NCBI RefSeq assembly: GCF_000425585.1
Contig: NZ_AUDS01000022.1
Location: forward strand, 52,960 to 116,959
Source: Terrimonas ferruginea DSM 30193
Lineage (GTDB): Bacteria > Bacteroidota > Bacteroidia > Chitinophagales > Chitinophagaceae
DNA length: 64,000 bases
Direction of reading: 5' to 3'
Of the stretch, positions 1 through 7,899 are shown piece by piece (within the stretch, counting starts at the first letter, position 1; each line of letters starts with the position of its first letter). The translations under genes and the position numbers were made by a program. The notes beneath the pieces were generated by a model, which was not told the DNA's origin, did no database searches, and saw nothing but the letters and a program-made list of their open reading frames with translations.

Positions 1-1
1 C

Positions 2-394
2 GGACGCATTCATAAAGGAGAGAACGTGAGGGTATTTCCCATCAGCAACTGGACTGAACTGGATGTCTGGAATTATATCCGTAAGGAAAAAATCGAACTG
101 CCCTCCATCTATTTTGCACACGAGCGCGAAGTGATCAGTTTTGAAGGACAACTTGTAGCCGTATCGGATTTCATCCGCATCGATGAAGGAGATGTGGTGG
201 AACGCAAACAAGTTCGCTACCGCACCGTTGGTGACATGACCTGTACGGCCGCCGTTGAATCCGCCGCTGCCACACTCGACGAAGTAATCGATGAGATCAC
301 CGCTACGCGCATCAGCGAGCGCGGCGAAACCCGCATCGATGACCGCGTAACTGAGGCAGCTATGGAAGACCGTAAAAAGAACGGCTATTTCTGA
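2..394 (+). CDS. cysD: Sulfate adenylyltransferase subunit 2 (CysD), C-terminal part
   Basis: This is the end of CysD, the subunit that, with the GTPase CysN, makes adenosine 5'-phosphosulfate from sulfate and ATP in the cytoplasm. The reading frame is open from base 2 (residues GRIHKGENVRVFPISNW, then ELDVWNYI), the typical CysD C-terminal third; the N-terminal PP-loop part lies before the window. The tail carries the conserved VRYRTVGDMTCTAAVES segment. It is followed 34 bases later by cysN on the same strand, the normal cysDN order. The GTG at 26 is an internal valine and not a start. Confidence 0.93.
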   Translation, partial: GRIHKGENVRVFPISNWTELDVWNYIRKEKIELPSIYFAHEREVISFEGQLVAVSDFIRIDEGDVVERKQVRYRTVGDMTCTAAVESAAATLDEVIDEITATRISERGETRIDDRVTEAAMEDRKKNGYF

Positions 395-428
395 TCACAC
401 CCTTCATCCAAACAAAAAAGATTCAAAC

Positions 429-1670
429 ATGGATTTACTCCGTTTCATAACAGCAGGCAGCGTGGACGATGGCAAGAGCACATTGATCGGACGTTTACTG
501 TACGATAGCAAAAGCATTCTCGCCGACCAGCTCGAAGCATTGGAAAAACAAACAAAGAATAAAGACGCGGGAGAGATCGATCTCGCCTTGCTCACCGATG
601 GCCTGCGTGCCGAACGAGAACAAGGCATCACCATCGATGTAGCCTATCGCTATTTCTCCACGCCAAAAAGGAAGTTTATCATTGCCGATGCACCCGGACA
701 TGTGCAGTATACCCGCAACATGATCACAGGGGCTTCCAACGCCAGCCTGATTATCATCCTGGTAGATGCCCGCAATGGTGTGGCCGAACAAACACGTCGC
801 CACTCGATCATCGCTTCCTTGTTGAAAATTCCACACGTAGTAGTGGCCATTAATAAAATGGATCTCGTGGAATATTCGCAGGATGTTTATAATAATATCG
901 TGATCGACTATGCGGAAGTGGCACGCCAACTCGGGTTAGAGCAGGTTACTTATATACCACTGAGTGCATTGAAAGGTGACAACATCGTGGAAAAGTCTGA
1001 AGCCATCGATTGGTATGACGGTCCTTCTTTATTGGAATTACTGGAAAATGTAGAAACAAAACAGGATACCAATTTCTCCGACGCGCGCTTCCAGGTGCAA
1101 CTGGTGATCCGTCCGCAAACGGATGAATTGCATGATTATCGGGGGTATGCAGGGCGTGTTACGAGCGGCGTTTATCGCAAAGGCGATGCCGTAACTATTT
1201 TGCCTGCAGGGATTACCTCCACCATTTCCAAACTCGAAGCAGGCGGGGAAGAGCGGGATGAGGTTTTTGCACCGCAAAGCGTAACCATTCACCTGGCCGA
1301 TGATATCGATATCAGCCGAGGCGATACGATCGTGCATAGTTCCAATCAACCTGCGGTGCAGAACGAACTGGATGTTTTGCTTTGCTGGATGGATGAGAAG
1401 CCCTTGCAGCCGGGTAATAAATATTACCTGCAACACAACAACCGCCTGGTAAAAGCAGTAGTACGCCAGGTTGATTACCGGCTGGATGTGAATACGCTTC
1501 AGCAATTACCCGTTGAAGGCGGCGTAAAGTTGAATGAAGTGGTAAAGGCAACGATTAAAACAGCCTCGCCGTTGGCGTTTGATGCATATGCAAAACTGCC
1601 TTCGAATGGCAGCGGCATTCTCATCGATGAGACCAGTAACAGCACGGTGGCGGCGGTGCTTTATCAGTGA
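429..1670 (+). CDS. cysN: Sulfate adenylyltransferase subunit 1, GTPase (CysN)
   Basis: GTPase subunit of ATP sulfurylase; GTP hydrolysis drives APS formation by CysD. The P-loop GSVDDGKST is at residues 10-18, the G3 motif DAPGH at about 87-91 and NKMD at 142-145, followed by SALKGDN. Domains 2 and 3 of the EF-Tu type fill the rest. At 413 aa it is a plain CysN without a fused APS kinase domain. The start ATG at 429 gives a protein that begins at the G domain, as in the family. The stop codon TGA is itself the first three bases of a heptamer array (see 1668-1830). Confidence 0.96.
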   Translation: MDLLRFITAGSVDDGKSTLIGRLLYDSKSILADQLEALEKQTKNKDAGEIDLALLTDGLRAEREQGITIDVAYRYFSTPKRKFIIADAPGHVQYTRNMITGASNASLIIILVDARNGVAEQTRRHSIIASLLKIPHVVVAINKMDLVEYSQDVYNNIVIDYAEVARQLGLEQVTYIPLSALKGDNIVEKSEAIDWYDGPSLLELLENVETKQDTNFSDARFQVQLVIRPQTDELHDYRGYAGRVTSGVYRKGDAVTILPAGITSTISKLEAGGEERDEVFAPQSVTIHLADDIDISRGDTIVHSSNQPAVQNELDVLLCWMDEKPLQPGNKYYLQHNNRLVKAVVRQVDYRLDVNTLQQLPVEGGVKLNEVVKATIKTASPLAFDAYAKLPSNGSGILIDETSNSTVAAVLYQ

Positions 1671-1830
1671 ATAGTGAATAGTGAATGGTCAATAGTGAAT
1701 GGTCAGTAGTGAATGGAATATACAGACACTGCGATTACAATTTGACCAACTGCGCAAGCACCAGAAACTTAATACTTATAACTTAATACTTATTACCCTA
1801 CGCCTTATGCCTTTCGCTTTAAGCCTTACT
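1668..1830. repeat. Heptamer repeat locus 1 (families A and F/B)
   Basis: Seven consecutive 7-mers of the form TSARTRG (TGAATAG, TGAATGG, TCAATAG) run from 1668 to 1716 and begin exactly at the cysN stop codon. After about 50 bases a second array of nine 7-mers runs from 1768 to 1830, first CTTAATA/CTTATAA types, then CCTTATG/CCTTTCG types. The SUMT start ATG is the last three bases of one of these units. The two arms are of different families but keep the polarity seen at the other loci. Confidence 0.85.
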
Positions 1831-2634
1831 GATAAAGGCCGCGTGATCCTCGCCGGCGCCGGTCCGGGCGATGCCGATCTGATCACCGTCAGGTTGCAAC
1901 GCTGCCTGGCACAGGCTGATGTGATCATAACCGACCGGCTGGTGAATACAGAGATCATCGACCTGTATGCAAGAAAAGAGGCGTTGGTGTTGATGACTGG
2001 CAAACAAGGTTTTCATGATGGCTCCGTCGCTCAAAGCGACATCAACAAGATCATTGTGCATCATGCGGCATCCGGTAAAACTGTTTTGCGGTTGAAAGGC
2101 GGCGATGTGGCTTTTTTCAGCAATGTACTGGATGAACTCATCAGCCTCGAAGAAGCGGGTATTCCTTTTGAAATCATACCGGGTATTACGGCTGGTTCAG
2201 GTGCAGCAGCTTATGCCGGCATCCCGCTGACGGCACGTGGGTACGCAAAGAACGTCCAGTTCATCACCTTCAACCCCTGCAGCCAATACGAAGAAGGTAA
2301 ATGGAAAAGTTTTGTTCAGCCCGATGAAACGCTGGTGTTTTATATGGCTGCAAAAAGTCTCGATAAATTGGTGCGTTCACTGATGGCGAATGGTGCGGCA
2401 CCGGATATGCCGATGGCCGTGATCGAACAGGCAACCACCGTACATCAGCAGGTGTACCTGAGCACTCTTGAAGATTGTTGCAGAGATTTTTCCGGAAAAA
2501 AGTTTGTCTCCCCCTCGTTGGTGATCGTTGGCCGGGTGGTTTCACTGCATCAGCGCTTTGCGTGGTACAAAGGAGGAAAGCCGGGTACGGTATTCAAAGA
2601 ATTGATAACGCCTACAATTGCTCAGCATGCTTGA
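1807..2634 (+). CDS. cobA: Uroporphyrinogen-III C-methyltransferase (SUMT)
   Basis: SAM-dependent enzyme that methylates uroporphyrinogen III to precorrin-2, the first committed step to siroheme for sulfite reductase. Family motifs are visible: GAGPGD at residues 17-22, RLKGGDVAFF in the middle, and PGITAGSGAAAYAGIPLTAR. At 275 aa it is a single-function SUMT. The start at 1807 was chosen because the longer open frame from 1699 is only translated heptamer repeat; even at 1807 the first eight or so residues come from repeat units. Its end overlaps the cysJ start by 8 bases, so translation is probably coupled. Confidence 0.92.
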   Translation: MPFALSLTDKGRVILAGAGPGDADLITVRLQRCLAQADVIITDRLVNTEIIDLYARKEALVLMTGKQGFHDGSVAQSDINKIIVHHAASGKTVLRLKGGDVAFFSNVLDELISLEEAGIPFEIIPGITAGSGAAAYAGIPLTARGYAKNVQFITFNPCSQYEEGKWKSFVQPDETLVFYMAAKSLDKLVRSLMANGAAPDMPMAVIEQATTVHQQVYLSTLEDCCRDFSGKKFVSPSLVIVGRVVSLHQRFAWYKGGKPGTVFKELITPTIAQHA

Positions 2635-4333
2635 AGCCGCAAAATTGAAACAATGGGATGAATTGATCGGTACGGCTTCTCCGGAAGAGCTTATCTGGAT
2701 CAACGGATATCTTTCCGGTATTGTCGCGCGCGCCGCGCGCGCTCCGGAGCCAACTACTGAAGCTGCGCCCGCTGTTGCCGTAAAAAAAGCACACCTGGTT
2801 TTCGGTACCGAAACCGGCAATGCCCGTAAACTCGCCGGGCGGCTGGCCGCAGCTGCAAAAAAGAAAGGCATCTCACTCAAACTGTCCGGGCTCGATCAGT
2901 ACCGGCTCACCGATCTTTCCAAAGAAGATTATTTTTTTATCGTCATCAGCACACAAGGTGAGGGCGAACCGCCACTGACCGCAAAGAAATTTTACGAACA
3001 TATTCATGCCACACAACCGGATCTTTCAACGATGAAATTCAGCGTGCTGGCATTGGGTGATACGGCTTACCCGCTGTATTGCAAAACGGGTGAAGACGTA
3101 CAGCAGCGCTTCAAAGCATTGGGCGCAACAGAAATAATCCCTATGCAGAAATGTGACGTGGATTATGATGCGGATGCTGATGCCTGGTTTGAACAGGTGG
3201 CGAAGTTGTTATCTACTCCTGCAACGGTATCTGCCGCTGCCCCTGCCCCCATTGCAAAAAAAGCCTCCGGTAAAAAATATTATGAAGGAACGATTGTTGC
3301 CAATATCAATCTGAATGACCGCGGGTCCAACCGTGAGACCTATCATATTGAATTAACAACAGAAGAGCCCGTTGTGTATGAACCAGGTGATACCATCGGT
3401 ATCGTGCCACGCAACCGCGCCGTCGTTGTTGACCGTATTCTTGCACTGACCGGTGCTGATGGCGAACAACTCGTTACCACACCAAAAGCATCAGCTTCTA
3501 TCAGGGAGTTGCTGACGATTCACCTGAATATCTGCTACCTGATGACGAACACCGTCAAAAAATATGCAGCACTCACCGCTCAGGATATTCCCGATACAAG
3601 AATGGACCTGGTAGACCTCCTGCGTATTTATCCGGTGAAAGACGCAACGGTTTTTACAGAAGTACTTTCCTTGTTATTACCGGTTGCTCCGCGCCTGTAT
3701 TCCATTGCCTCATCGCCCGCGGCGCATGGTGAAAATGAAATACATATTACCGTTGCCAAAGACCGTTTCCTCGCAGAAGACGAGCAGCGTTTTGGTTTGT
3801 GCAGCGAATTTCTCGGTGACCTGCCAACCGGATCGACCTTGAATTTTTACATACATAAAAGCCGCAATTTCAAATTACCTGCACCGGATAAAAAGATCAT
3901 TATGATCGGTCCGGGAACAGGTGTGGCGCCATTCCGTTCTTTTCTTGCAGAGCGGGATGCAACGGGTGCTGGTGGCGAAAACTGGTTTTTCTTCGGCGGG
4001 CAATATTTTGAAAAAGATTTTCTTTATCAAACGGAAATGCAGGCTTTTCATCAAACCGGCGTACTCAGTCGCCTCGATCTCGCTTTCTCGCGTGATCAGG
4101 CAGAAAGAGAATATGTGCAGCATCGCATGTTGCAGCAGGCGGCCGATCTCTACAACTGGATCGAACAGGGTGCCCATATATACGTAAGCGGTGTAAAAGA
4201 TCCGATGAGCAAAGAAGTAGAACAAACCTTGTTGCAGATCATCCGTGAGCAAGGTGGCAAGACAACTGAAGAAGCAACGGCGTTTCTCGAACAGCTACGC
4301 AAAGAAAACCGATACGAAAAGGACGTTTATTAA
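2627..4333 (+). CDS. cysJ: Sulfite reductase [NADPH] flavoprotein, alpha component (CysJ)
   Basis: Diflavin reductase that passes electrons from NADPH through FAD and FMN to CysI. A flavodoxin domain holds FGTETGNARKLA (phosphate loop) and STQGEGEPP; an alanine-rich linker follows. The FAD region has RLYSIASSP, and the NADPH part has GPGTGVAPFRSF and FFGGQYFEKDFLY. The C-terminus ENRYEKDVY matches the family ending with aromatic Tyr. The 568-aa length is close to the usual 580-600. ATG at 2627 is preferred over an upstream TTG at 2618. It sits between SUMT and cysI, 6 bases before cysI. Confidence 0.94.
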   Translation: MLEAAKLKQWDELIGTASPEELIWINGYLSGIVARAARAPEPTTEAAPAVAVKKAHLVFGTETGNARKLAGRLAAAAKKKGISLKLSGLDQYRLTDLSKEDYFFIVISTQGEGEPPLTAKKFYEHIHATQPDLSTMKFSVLALGDTAYPLYCKTGEDVQQRFKALGATEIIPMQKCDVDYDADADAWFEQVAKLLSTPATVSAAAPAPIAKKASGKKYYEGTIVANINLNDRGSNRETYHIELTTEEPVVYEPGDTIGIVPRNRAVVVDRILALTGADGEQLVTTPKASASIRELLTIHLNICYLMTNTVKKYAALTAQDIPDTRMDLVDLLRIYPVKDATVFTEVLSLLLPVAPRLYSIASSPAAHGENEIHITVAKDRFLAEDEQRFGLCSEFLGDLPTGSTLNFYIHKSRNFKLPAPDKKIIMIGPGTGVAPFRSFLAERDATGAGGENWFFFGGQYFEKDFLYQTEMQAFHQTGVLSRLDLAFSRDQAEREYVQHRMLQQAADLYNWIEQGAHIYVSGVKDPMSKEVEQTLLQIIREQGGKTTEEATAFLEQLRKENRYEKDVY

Positions 4334-4339
4334 TATGGC

Positions 4340-6010
4340 ATGAAAGAAAAGAATAACCTGTCGCCTGTTGAACGAATCAAAACATCCAGTGATGGTTTGC
4401 GTGGCACATTGAAAGAAAGCCTGCACGACCAGATCACCGGTGCCATCCGGGAAGACGATCAGTCACTGATCAAATTCCACGGTATGTATCAGCAGGATGA
4501 CCGCGATCGCCGGGAAGAACGCAGCGCCAAAAAGCTGGAATGGCTTTATTCTTTTATGATCCGGCTTCGTTTGCCCGGAGGTTTGATCTCGCCGGAACAA
4601 TGGCTGGGTATTCATCATGTGGCCGGGGAACATTCAACCGGTGTTATCAAGATCACCACGCGCCAGACCGTACAGTTGCATGGCATCCTGAAGTCGCACA
4701 TCAAACCAACCATACAGGCATTCAATACGCTCAACCTCGATTCCATTGCCGCCTGTGGTGATGTGAACCGCAATGTGATGTGCAGTGCGCATCCGGGCCA
4801 GTCGGCTATCCACGAACAGGTCTTTGCTTTTGCCGATAAGATCAGTACGCTGGCACTGCCCAAAACACGCGCTTATTACGAAATATGGCTGGATGAAGAA
4901 CAGATTGCCGACCGCAAAGAAGAAGATCCGCTCTACCAGGACCGCTACCTGCCACGTAAATTCAAAATAGCGATTGCCATTCCACCCAATAACGATGTAG
5001 ATGTTTTTACCAACGATATTGGGCTCATAGCCATAGTGGAAAATAATGAGCTGAAAGGATTCAACATTGCTGCAGGTGGGGGATTGAGCGCCACACATGG
5101 CAATGCTGCCACCTACCCGCGGCTGGCATCGATGCTCGGATTTGTGGATGCAGAAGAAAAAGTATTGAAAGCCGTTTACGAGATCATGACCATTCAGCGC
5201 GATAATGGCAACCGCGCCGACCGTAAACTGGCGCGATTGAAATATACCATTGACAGAATGGGAGTGGACGGCCTGAAAGAAGAATTGGAAAAACGTTGCG
5301 GGTTCAAACTGGAACCGGCCAGGCCCTATACTTTCGCTACACGGAAAGATCAATATGGCTGGCAACAGAATCATGCCGGCAACTGGTATTACACGGTATT
5401 TGTGGAAAATGGCCGCGTGTTGGATGAGGAGCAGTTGCCTTTGAAAACAGCCTTGTATGAAATTGCGCAGACAGGCAAGGCAAATTTCCGTTTCACCGGC
5501 AACCAGAATGTGATACTCAGTGATGTGCAGGATGAGGACAAGCCACTCGTGGATGAATTGCTGGAGAAATTTGGCATTGCCGGACATACACGGCGGGCTG
5601 GCGCGTTGCGCAAAAATGCGATGGCCTGCGTGGCGTTCAATACCTGTCCGCTTGCATTAGCGGAAGCACAGCGTTATCTTCCATCCCTGATATCGAAGAT
5701 CGAACCGCTGCTGGAAAAATATAATTTACAGGAAGAAGAGATTACGCTGCGGATGACCGGTTGTCCCAATGGATGTGGTCGCTCACCTGCAGCCGAGATC
5801 GGGCTGATCGGAACCGCTTATGGTGAATACAACCTGCATATCGGCGGTGACCGCATCGGAGAAAGATTGAATACAAAATACAAAGACAGTCAGAACGAAG
5901 AACAACTGTTGCTGACATTGGATGAACTGTTTCATACCTACGTGAATGAAAGAAAGGACGGTGACAACTTCGGAGACTTTGCTTATCAGAAATGGATTCA
6001 AGGAAAATAA
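4340..6010 (+). CDS. cysI: Sulfite reductase hemoprotein, beta component (CysI)
   Basis: Siroheme and [4Fe-4S] subunit that reduces sulfite to sulfide by six electrons. The cluster ligands are visible as two pairs: C-x5-C in ACVAFNTCPLALAEAQ and C-x3-C in TGCPNGCGRSPAAE near the C-terminus. The siroheme-binding TTRQTVQLHG segment is present near residue 110 (ITTRQTVQLHGIL). The 556-aa length fits CysI. It is 6 bases after cysJ and 4 bases before the siroheme dehydrogenase fusion gene, so the three are one transcription unit. Confidence 0.96.
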   Translation: MKEKNNLSPVERIKTSSDGLRGTLKESLHDQITGAIREDDQSLIKFHGMYQQDDRDRREERSAKKLEWLYSFMIRLRLPGGLISPEQWLGIHHVAGEHSTGVIKITTRQTVQLHGILKSHIKPTIQAFNTLNLDSIAACGDVNRNVMCSAHPGQSAIHEQVFAFADKISTLALPKTRAYYEIWLDEEQIADRKEEDPLYQDRYLPRKFKIAIAIPPNNDVDVFTNDIGLIAIVENNELKGFNIAAGGGLSATHGNAATYPRLASMLGFVDAEEKVLKAVYEIMTIQRDNGNRADRKLARLKYTIDRMGVDGLKEELEKRCGFKLEPARPYTFATRKDQYGWQQNHAGNWYYTVFVENGRVLDEEQLPLKTALYEIAQTGKANFRFTGNQNVILSDVQDEDKPLVDELLEKFGIAGHTRRAGALRKNAMACVAFNTCPLALAEAQRYLPSLISKIEPLLEKYNLQEEEITLRMTGCPNGCGRSPAAEIGLIGTAYGEYNLHIGGDRIGERLNTKYKDSQNEEQLLLTLDELFHTYVNERKDGDNFGDFAYQKWIQGK

Positions 6011-6014
6011 TAAA

Positions 6015-7520
6015 ATGGACAATCCGGCAAACGATATAATAACAGAAGTAGCTGCGGAGCAGAACGAACTGTTTCCCGTGTTTCTGAAACTGGCCGATCT
6101 GCGTGTGCTGGTGGTGGGCGGTGGTGCGGTGGCATTGGAAAAATTGCAGGCGCTGGCAACCAATTCGCCGTCCGCGCGGATAAGGATTGTGGCAACAGCG
6201 CTCAAAGACGAGGTGAGGGCATTGCTGGACAAACACAGTAATCTGTTTGCAGAAGAAAGGCCCTTTATTACAGACGACCTGGATAACACGGATATTATTA
6301 TTGTAGCGGTAAACGACCGGGCGGTGAGTGAACGCATTGCAGCGGTGGCGAGGCTGCGCGGCATACTGGTAAATGTTGCCGATACGCCGGACCTTTGCGA
6401 CTTTTATCTCGGATCGGTTGTGCGCAAAGGAAATCTCAAACTGGCCATTTCCACCAATGGCAAATCACCAACGATGGCCAAGCGGGTGCGTGAAGTGTTA
6501 GAAGAAGCGATCCCGGATGAACTGGATGAATCGATCCGCAACCTGCACCAGATCCGCAACAGGTTGAATGGAAATTTTCCTGAAAAAGTAAAAAAGCTGA
6601 ATGCGCTGACCCGAACGCTCATCGAGAAAGACAACGGCAACGGCGAAAAACGCTGGCGCAAAGTGGCTACCTACTCCCTGCTCGCATTCGGTCTGATGTT
6701 GGTCGGTCATTTCATCTTCTCTTATATTCCCCTTTCCTCCATCGGCGATCAGGCCGTTACTTTCTATCAGTCGCTTGACCGGTCTTTCCCCATTATGTTA
6801 CTGGCCGGGTTCCTGGCGCAATTGGTGGACGGTGCATTGGGCATGGGTTATGGTGTAACCAGTACCAGTGTGTTGTTGTCCGCCGGTATCAGTCCCGCTG
6901 CTATCAGCGGCAGCGTACATACCGCTGAAATGTTTGCCAGTGGTGCATCGGGTTATAGTCACTATAAGTTCGGCAACGTCAATAAAAAATTATTCAAAAA
7001 ACTCGTGATCCCGGGTGTGATCGGTGCTATTATAGGAGCCATTTTACTACGCAAGCTCGGAGATCAATACGCAGATTATATACGTCCGGTATTGGCTATT
7101 TATACACTTATATTGGGTGTCAAGATACTGACCAGTGCTTTCCGTAAGCAGCAGCGAAAGAAAAAATTCAAACAATACGGATTGCTTGCCGGCACGGGTG
7201 GATTTCTCGATTCATTCGGCGGCGGGGGCTGGGGACCAATCGTCACCACCACGCTTATTACCAAAGGCCGTACGCCGCGTTATGTAATCGGCTCGGTGAG
7301 TCTCACTGAATTCTTTGTCACGCTCGCAAGTGCATTCACTTTTTTTGTCATGCTCGGTGTTACGCATTGGCAAACGATCGTTGGTTTGATCGTGGGTGGT
7401 TTGGTGGCCGCACCTATTGCCGCCAAACTTACGGGCAAACTACCCCGTAAGACTTCCTTTATTTTATTAGGGTTGCTGGTTATTTTCTGGAGTGTGCGGA
7501 TACTCGTGAAAGTGCTTTGA
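6015..7520 (+). CDS. Siroheme synthase dehydrogenase domain fused to TauE/SafE (TSUP) permease
   Basis: Residues about 20-205 form a Met8/CysG-N-type precorrin-2 dehydrogenase: NAD-binding VLVVGGGAVALEKLQAL, then NVADTPDLCDFYLGSVVRKG and STNGKSPTMAKRVRE. After a basic linker near residue 212 the rest is hydrophobic with about eight membrane segments and TSUP-type sequence (QLVDGALGMGYGVTSTS; GGFLDSFGGGGWGPI). The first half should oxidise precorrin-2, and may insert iron, to make siroheme; the second half probably exports or takes up a sulfur anion such as sulfite. The start at 6015 lies after the cysI stop; an earlier ATG inside cysI was rejected. It is the last gene of the sulfite reduction operon. 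Confidence 0.9.
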   Translation: MDNPANDIITEVAAEQNELFPVFLKLADLRVLVVGGGAVALEKLQALATNSPSARIRIVATALKDEVRALLDKHSNLFAEERPFITDDLDNTDIIIVAVNDRAVSERIAAVARLRGILVNVADTPDLCDFYLGSVVRKGNLKLAISTNGKSPTMAKRVREVLEEAIPDELDESIRNLHQIRNRLNGNFPEKVKKLNALTRTLIEKDNGNGEKRWRKVATYSLLAFGLMLVGHFIFSYIPLSSIGDQAVTFYQSLDRSFPIMLLAGFLAQLVDGALGMGYGVTSTSVLLSAGISPAAISGSVHTAEMFASGASGYSHYKFGNVNKKLFKKLVIPGVIGAIIGAILLRKLGDQYADYIRPVLAIYTLILGVKILTSAFRKQQRKKKFKQYGLLAGTGGFLDSFGGGGWGPIVTTTLITKGRTPRYVIGSVSLTEFFVTLASAFTFFVMLGVTHWQTIVGLIVGGLVAAPIAAKLTGKLPRKTSFILLGLLVIFWSVRILVKVL

Positions 7521-7522
7521 GA

Positions 7523-7671
7523 GGTGTAAGGCGTAAGGTGTAAGGCGTAAGGTGTAAGGTGTAAGGTATAAGGCGTAGGGTTATAGGGTTTAAAGAAGTC
7601 TTTGCTCCTTAGGCGTCTCTGCGTGAAAAGCACAACCCTGTTATTCACTATTGACCATTCACTATTCACCC
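7523..7671. repeat. Heptamer repeat locus 2 (families B and A)
   Basis: This covers most of the 379-base gap before the TonB receptor. Eight 7-mers of the form GGYGTAA run from 7523 to 7578, starting two bases after the stop of the permease fusion gene, and fade into GGTTATAGGG. A spacer carries a further degenerate run (TTTGCTCC, GGCGTC, TCTGCGTG). The right arm at 7643-7671 is the reverse complement of family A (TTCACTA, TTGACCA). The rest of the gap, 7672-7899, holds a candidate promoter and an untranslated leader. Confidence 0.8.
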
Positions 7672-7715
7672 AACTCGAAGGTAATAACTTTCCTGAAAAT
7701 ATTTAGTCCACAAAA

Positions 7716-7746
7716 TTGGTAGAGTAATAGTTTGACTATACTTTTG
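7716..7746 (+). promoter_or_regulatory. Bacteroidota-type promoter for the TonB receptor gene
   Basis: TTG at 7716-7718 and TACTTTTG at 7739-7746 match the Bacteroidota -33 and -7 elements (TTG, TAnnTTTG) with 20 bases between. The -7 box is flanked by the related half-sites GACTATA (7734-7740) and GGTCTATA (7746-7753), so an operator may overlap it. The predicted leader to ATG 7900 is about 145 bases. Confidence 0.5.
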
Positions 7747-7899
7747 GTCTATATTATTAAATGCGATGAATATACTTTCTTATAGTGAGAAGATGATGCC
7801 GCAAATGCCGGCACGATGTTGTTAGCTCCCACCCCTTTCTTATTATTCCCAATAATTCCCGCGGCCGGTCCGCACAACTGTTTCAAAAAAAAACCAACC

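Noticed and set aside
1699..1806. N-terminal extension of the SUMT reading frame
   Set aside because: It is only translated heptamer repeat and has no SUMT resemblance; ATG 1807 gives a normal-length protein.
4634..5587. Long 317-codon frame on the minus strand inside cysI
   Set aside because: It is a shadow of the cysI coding sequence; cysI carries clear siroheme and cluster motifs over the whole span.
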